From positions 19,937 through 83,936 of the forward strand of contig CAYMWC010000001.1 of the NCBI GenBank assembly GCA_964393695.1: a stretch of 64,000 nt of DNA. Direction: 5' to 3'. Every line of letters starts with the position of its first letter. Within the stretch, counting starts at the first letter, position 1. This document shows positions 59,886 to 64,000 of the stretch, piece after piece. The stretch comes from Waterburya sp964393695. Its GTDB lineage: Bacteria; Cyanobacteriota; Cyanobacteriia; Cyanobacteriales; Xenococcaceae. The notes under the pieces are model-generated. The model was not told where the DNA came from and ran no database searches. It was given only the letters and a program-made list of their open reading frames with translations. The position numbers were made by a program, and so were the translations under genes.

Positions 59886-61277
59886 ATGGTAACTAGACGC
59901 ATTGTAGAAATTCTAAAACATGGTAAACCAGATGAATTCGTAACCATTCAAGGTTGGGTACGCACCAAGAGAGAATTAAAAGGTTTTGCCTTTGTCGAAG
60001 TCAATGATGGTTCATCTTTAGCAGGTTTGCAAGCCGTTTTAGATGCCAATCTACCAGATTATGAGGATCTTATCAAACAATTAGGGACTGGTGCTGCTGT
60101 CGCCATTGTAGGTAAATTAGTCGAGTCTCCAGGCAAAGGACAGAAAATCGAGATGAAAGCCGAATCTGTCACCGTTTATGGTACGGCCGATCCTGAAACC
60201 TATCCTCTGCAAAAAAAACGTCACTCTTTTGAGTTCTTACGTACTATTAGCCACTTGCGATCGCGTACTAACACACTAGGAGCAGTATTTCGAGTCAGGA
60301 ATGCTTGTGCAACTGCAATTCATCAGTTTTTTCAAGAACGAGGCTTTTTATGGATACATAGCCCCATTATTACTGCTAGCGACTGTGAAGGGGCAGGAGA
60401 ACTATTTACCGTTACTAGCCTCGATTTAAATAACTTACCCCGAAATGACCAAGGAGAAGTTGATTACAGCCAAGACTTTTTTGGTCAACCTGCCTATTTA
60501 ACCGTAAGTGGACAACTACAGGCGGAAGTGATGGCAATGGCATTTCAAAATGTCTACACTTTTGGCCCAACTTTTCGGGCTGAAAACTCCAATACTTCCC
60601 GCCACCTGGCGGAATTTTGGATGATTGAACCAGAAATGGCATTTTGTGACTTAGAAGGCGATCAAAATCTGGCTGAAGAATTCCTCAAATATATTTTTAA
60701 ATACGTGTTGGAACATTGCGCTGACGACCTAGAATTTTTCAACAAGTGGGTAGATAAGTCGGTATTAGCTAATGCTGATACTATTATTAATAACCAGTTT
60801 GAACGAGTTACCTATACCGAGGCTATCAGCTTATTAGAGAAATCCCAGAAAAAATTTGAGTTTCCCGTGGAATGGGGTATTGATTTACAGTCAGAACATG
60901 AACGTTATTTAGCAGAAGAACTGTTTAAAAAGCCTGTCATTGTCACCAACTACCCTAAAGATATCAAAGCCTTTTATATGCGTCTGGATGAGGGAGAAAA
61001 AACCGTTTCAGCAATGGATGTCTTAGCCCCTGGTATTGGTGAAATTATCGGTGGTTCACAACGGGAAGAACGTCTAGATGTCTTAGAAAGACGGATTAAA
61101 GAAATGGATATCGAAGCAGATTCCCTATGGTGGTATCTAGATTTACGTCGTTATGGTACTGTCCCCCATGCTGGCTTTGGTTTAGGTTTTGAACGATTGG
61201 TACAGTTTATGACAGGCATGACCAATATTCGAGATGTCATTCCCTTCCCTCGAACTCCTTTAAATGCTGAATTTTAA
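59886..61277 (+). CDS. asnS: Asparagine-tRNA ligase
   Basis: A 463-residue class II synthetase that charges tRNA-Asn. N-terminal OB anticodon domain (VTIQGWVRTKRELKGFAFVEVNDGS), motif 2 region TFGPTFRAENSNTSRHLAEFWMIEPEM, motif 3 GFGLGFERLVQFMTG. Standard length and start. Stands alone on the plus strand, downstream of the TPR gene by 84 bp. Confidence 0.96.
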   Translation: MVTRRIVEILKHGKPDEFVTIQGWVRTKRELKGFAFVEVNDGSSLAGLQAVLDANLPDYEDLIKQLGTGAAVAIVGKLVESPGKGQKIEMKAESVTVYGTADPETYPLQKKRHSFEFLRTISHLRSRTNTLGAVFRVRNACATAIHQFFQERGFLWIHSPIITASDCEGAGELFTVTSLDLNNLPRNDQGEVDYSQDFFGQPAYLTVSGQLQAEVMAMAFQNVYTFGPTFRAENSNTSRHLAEFWMIEPEMAFCDLEGDQNLAEEFLKYIFKYVLEHCADDLEFFNKWVDKSVLANADTIINNQFERVTYTEAISLLEKSQKKFEFPVEWGIDLQSEHERYLAEELFKKPVIVTNYPKDIKAFYMRLDEGEKTVSAMDVLAPGIGEIIGGSQREERLDVLERRIKEMDIEADSLWWYLDLRRYGTVPHAGFGLGFERLVQFMTGMTNIRDVIPFPRTPLNAEF

Positions 61278-61664
61278 TAAAAGCTATTGGAAGAGTAACA
61301 AGTAACGAGTAATGAGTAAGGCTTGCTCCCCCTACTACTTCCCTCTACTACTACCTACTACTTACTACTTGCTACTTTTTACTTGCTCACTGGCTGTCTG
61401 AGCGACAAAATTGAAATAAATTAAAAAGGTAAATTATCTAGGGAATATTGGGCAAACTATCAATATAACCAGAGTAAAAGTGGATAAAGCCAAAATCTTG
61501 GAATACAGTGGTGGAGAAGATATATTTTACTTCTAGGTCATCAATTAAAAGTTAAAACTAATGAGCAACTAAATTAATTAATCGGTAATTATTAAGAAAC
61601 CTATTAAGGTTCTATGGTTCGCTTTCAATAATCCTTTATATAGCTTATAAACTAAGAAAAATTC
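61278..61664. repeat. 387-bp spacer with dense short tandem repeats
   Basis: About 61293-61390 holds AGTAACGAGTAATGAGTAA followed by pyrimidine-rich CTACTACTTC-type repeats. The rest is AT-rich leader of prmA with no gene seen. Confidence 0.7.
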
Positions 61665-62600
61665 ATGTCTAATCGTTGGTGGGAGATCGTCGTAAAATGC
61701 GAGCCTATTCTGGAAGAATCGGTCTTTTGGCGACTCGAAAAATTTGGTTGTTCAGGAACAGCTACTGAGGTTAAAGTTTTAGATAATGACAACAACTCTG
61801 ATTCTGAAACTAGCACAGATAAACAAATTTTAATTCGGACATATATTCCCGAAATCAATACTCAGTTGTTAGACTTAGCAGCTTTATCCTTGTGGCTAGA
61901 ACAAGATGCCAAATTACTAGAAGTGTCAGTACCCGAAGCTCAATGGCATTTAATAGATGAAGAAGATTGGGCAAGTAGCTGGAAACAGTATTGGCAACCG
62001 ACAGAAATTGGCGATCGCTTTGTGATTTATCCAGCTTGGGAAGCTCCCCCAGAAGACTCCGACAAACTGATCTTACGTCTCGATCCTGGTGCAGCTTTTG
62101 GTACAGGAACTCACCCTACAACCCAGTTGTGTTTAGAGTCTTTAGAAATGCGGTTATATGAAAATGCTGCTGCTCAAACCCTAGCAGATATTGGCTGTGG
62201 TTCAGGAATTCTTTCTTTGGGTGCGATTTTGCTAGGTGCTAAAAAAGTCTATGCAGTAGATACCGATGCTTTAGCAACCAAAACTTGCCGTAGTAATTGT
62301 CAACTTAATCAGATTGAGCGAGATAGCTTAATTGTCCGCGATGGTAGTATCGAACAATTAATTGAAATAGGTGAAGCTTTTGATGGCATTGTTTGTAATA
62401 TTTTAGCTGATACTATCGTCGAGCTATTTCCTAAATTCAATCAAATTACCCATGAAAAAAGCTGGGCAATTTTGAGTGGAATTTTGTTGACTCAAGCCGA
62501 TCAAATTGCCGATGTTGTTGAGCAACAGGGATGGACTGTTGCTGCATTGTGGAAGAGAAAAGACTGGTGTTGTTTTAATATTCGTCGTTCAGAATATTAA
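61665..62600 (+). CDS. prmA: Ribosomal protein L11 methyltransferase
   Basis: A 311-residue cytosolic enzyme that trimethylates ribosomal protein L11 with S-adenosylmethionine. The N-terminal substrate-binding domain (to about 115) is followed by the methyltransferase: LRLDPGAAFGTGTHPTTQLCLESLE, LADIGCGSGILSLGAILLGAKKVYAVDTD, VCNILADTIVELFP. Start ATG at 61665 follows the family. The stop overlaps the stop of map on the other strand. Confidence 0.95.
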   Translation: MSNRWWEIVVKCEPILEESVFWRLEKFGCSGTATEVKVLDNDNNSDSETSTDKQILIRTYIPEINTQLLDLAALSLWLEQDAKLLEVSVPEAQWHLIDEEDWASSWKQYWQPTEIGDRFVIYPAWEAPPEDSDKLILRLDPGAAFGTGTHPTTQLCLESLEMRLYENAAAQTLADIGCGSGILSLGAILLGAKKVYAVDTDALATKTCRSNCQLNQIERDSLIVRDGSIEQLIEIGEAFDGIVCNILADTIVELFPKFNQITHEKSWAILSGILLTQADQIADVVEQQGWTVAALWKRKDWCCFNIRRSEY

Positions 62601-63373
62601 TTGGCTAAGGTTAAAATATCCGCACCATCTTTAGTAACAGCAATAGTATGTTCAAATTGAGCGGATAGCTTACCGTCTTTAGTAATGGCTGTCCAACCAT
62701 CATCTAACATAACTGCTTCCCAAGTACCCTCGTTGATCATTGGTTCAATGGTAAATACCATTCCTGGTTTGAGTTTTCTTTTCTGTCTGGGATCATAATA
62801 ATGAGGAATCTGAGGTGCAGTATGAAATATATGGCTTATTCCATGTCCCACAAAATCTCTAACCACAGAATAACCATTTTGTTCAGCATACTTTTGAATT
62901 GCTGCGCCAATATCGCAAATTCTCGCACCAGGTTTAACAGCTGCGATTCCCCTTCTCAAACACTCTTCAGTTACCTCGACTAATTCTTTTGCTTTTGGGG
63001 ATGGAGTACCAACAAAAAAAGTTCTGGAAGTGTCTCCATGATAACCATCGACGATGGGAGTCACGTCAATATTAATAATATCTCCGTCTTTGAGTATTTG
63101 TTTGGCATTGGGAATACCGTGACAAATCACTTCATTGACGCTGGTACATAGTGAACCAGTAAAAGGATTATCCGTAGGACCATATCCCAAAGGTGCGCTG
63201 ATTGCTCCTTTTTTTTGTGTCCATGCTTCGGCTGCATCATTAATTTCTAGGGTGCTTACTCCAGGTTTCACCATTGGTGTCAGAAAATCCAATAATTCTG
63301 CTGCTAAAGCCCCTGCTCGACGCATTTTCTCAATTTCTCGACTAGAGAGTCTAGTGATTTGCTCGCTTCCCAT
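62597..63373 (-). CDS. map: Type I methionine aminopeptidase
   Basis: A 258-residue enzyme that removes the N-terminal Met of new proteins. All five metal ligands can be read: Asp in NIDVTPIVDGYHGD and DTSRTF, His in GHGISHIFH, Glu in TIEPMINEG and Glu in QFEHTIAV. Convergent with prmA; the stop codons overlap. Cyanobacteria usually carry two or more copies, so this may be one of several. Confidence 0.94.
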   Translation of the reverse strand: MGSEQITRLSSREIEKMRRAGALAAELLDFLTPMVKPGVSTLEINDAAEAWTQKKGAISAPLGYGPTDNPFTGSLCTSVNEVICHGIPNAKQILKDGDIINIDVTPIVDGYHGDTSRTFFVGTPSPKAKELVEVTEECLRRGIAAVKPGARICDIGAAIQKYAEQNGYSVVRDFVGHGISHIFHTAPQIPHYYDPRQKRKLKPGMVFTIEPMINEGTWEAVMLDDGWTAITKDGKLSAQFEHTIAVTKDGADILTLAN

Positions 63374-63452
63374 TGATAGTTTTACTGTGCTTAATTGTCT
63401 AAATAGATATTATTTAGTTTATCAATTCTTGATCTTTGAATTGTAAAACAAT

Positions 63453-63488
63453 AAAAAAAAGACCTAGAAAAAATCCAAGTCTTGGTCT
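63453..63488 (-). terminator. Rho-independent terminator of the acidic repeat gene
   Basis: On the minus strand AGACC...GGTCT (inner stem AAGACTTGG region) is followed by eight T. It lies 25-60 bases after the stop of the acidic repeat gene. Confidence 0.65.
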
Positions 63489-63512
63489 AATAGTTAAATT
63501 AATAAAAAATAG

Positions 63513-64000
63513 TTAACTATTTATTTTATTTTCTTGATGAATTTCATCTAAGTCTTGATTTGTTTCTTCTAAGCTATTTTCTTGCACAGAAATCAATAAA
63601 TCGCTCAATTCTTCTAATGATTCATCAGAAATTTTGTTTAGCATATCAAGTTTTTTCTCAACAGATTCCAAAGAGTTTAATTCTTCTAACTCCAATTCCT
63701 CTTCTTCATTAGCCATCAATTCACCCATGAAGTTGTCAGGTTCAGCTTCTTGTGTGCTAACTGCTTCTAAACTAAATTCTTCTGACTCTGAGGGACTTTG
63801 AGCACTCCATTCACCCATGAAGTTGTCAGGTTCAGCTTCTTGTGTGCTAACTGCTTCTGAGCTAAATTCTTCTGAATCCTCCTCAGCCATCAATTCACCG
63901 ATGAAGTTATCAGGTTCAGCTTCTTGTGTGCTAACTGCTTCTGAGCTAAATTCTTCTGAATCCTCCTCAGCCATCAATTCACCCATGAAGTTGTCAGGTT
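63513..64000 (-). CDS. Acidic tandem-repeat protein, cut by right edge
   Basis: The visible 162 or so C-terminal residues hold at least three copies of a 29-37-residue unit, ...SEEFSSEAVSTQEAEPDNFMGE..., very rich in Glu, Ser and Gln, then a helical end (ELSDLLISVQENSLEE). The reading frame stays open to the edge, with the repeat continuing (EPDNF), so the true start is outside the window. No signal or domain is seen. Strong sequence identity between units at the DNA level suggests recent expansion. Confidence 0.75.
   Translation of the reverse strand, partial: PDNFMGELMAEEDSEEFSSEAVSTQEAEPDNFIGELMAEEDSEEFSSEAVSTQEAEPDNFMGEWSAQSPSESEEFSLEAVSTQEAEPDNFMGELMANEEEELELEELNSLESVEKKLDMLNKISDESLEELSDLLISVQENSLEETNQDLDEIHQENKINS

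Noticed and set aside
1..64000. tRNA genes or CRISPR arrays
   Set aside because: GTTCGA-like strings fall inside coding regions or spacers without cloverleaf partners; the tandem repeats seen have no regular spacers.

Overview
The window is chromosomal DNA of a cyanobacterium. The evidence is the frequent HIP1 octamer GCGATCGC, the low-GC base use, a CO2-uptake NDH-1 gene set (ndhF, ndhD and a CupA/CupB-type protein), FosA-, HEAT- and DOMON-like proteins of cyanobacterial type, pentapeptide repeats and short tandem intergenic repeats. A coccoid or pleurocapsalean genome would fit, but the sequence alone does not fix the species. No tRNA, rRNA, CRISPR array, transposase or phage gene was recognised.

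Layout. 1-12.4 kb: the 3' end of a TamB-like gene, DUF1186 and DUF6155 proteins, an AlkP-superfamily protein, a FosA-type enzyme, proB with an 82-bp proB remnant nearby, a HEAT-repeat protein, a small protein coupled to a DndD/Rad50-like ATPase, a DEP-domain protein, msrA and a lipid kinase. 12.5-19.1 kb (minus strand): the CO2-hydrating NDH-1 operon ndhF - Tat-signal beta-carbonic anhydrase - ndhD - exported OB-fold protein - cupA/B. 19.1-27.9 kb: DUF952 protein, methyltransferase, a 1048-residue double alkaline-phosphatase protein with an RTX-like tail flanked by inverted MITE-like elements, a LysR regulator and small genes, one of them frameshifted. 27.9-31 kb: a tightly coupled kinase, GTPase and unknown-protein operon. 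31-44.4 kb: a sugar-kinase gene broken by a small palindromic repeat, a DOMON-like protein, a DHH-CBS-tRNA nucleotidyltransferase fusion, a DUF433/PIN-like toxin-antitoxin pair, a Ski2-like helicase, and an ATP-grasp / alpha-E / transglutaminase operon interrupted by a small toxin/immunity-like pair.

44.5-51.6 kb is the accessory hot spot. It has an RND efflux gene, HicAB, a HigBA-like pair and a DUF6088 antitoxin remnant; the toxin-antitoxin cassettes are separated by three direct repeats derived from the 5' end of the RND gene. An orphan MotA/MotB-like pair resembling ZorAB follows. 51.7-64 kb is mostly housekeeping: ruvC, two response regulators (one membrane-anchored), phoH, gyrA/parC, a TPR protein, asnS, prmA, map and an acidic repeat protein that runs off the right edge.

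The strongest candidates for new biology are (1) the carbonic anhydrase and exported OB-fold protein inside the CO2-uptake NDH-1 operon, (2) the kinase-GTPase-unknown operon, (3) the small-protein/SMC-like ATPase pair, (4) toxin-antitoxin cassettes bounded by duplicated host sequence, and (5) a family of 22-26 nt palindromic repeats whose stems covary and which sit inside genes, once inactivating one.
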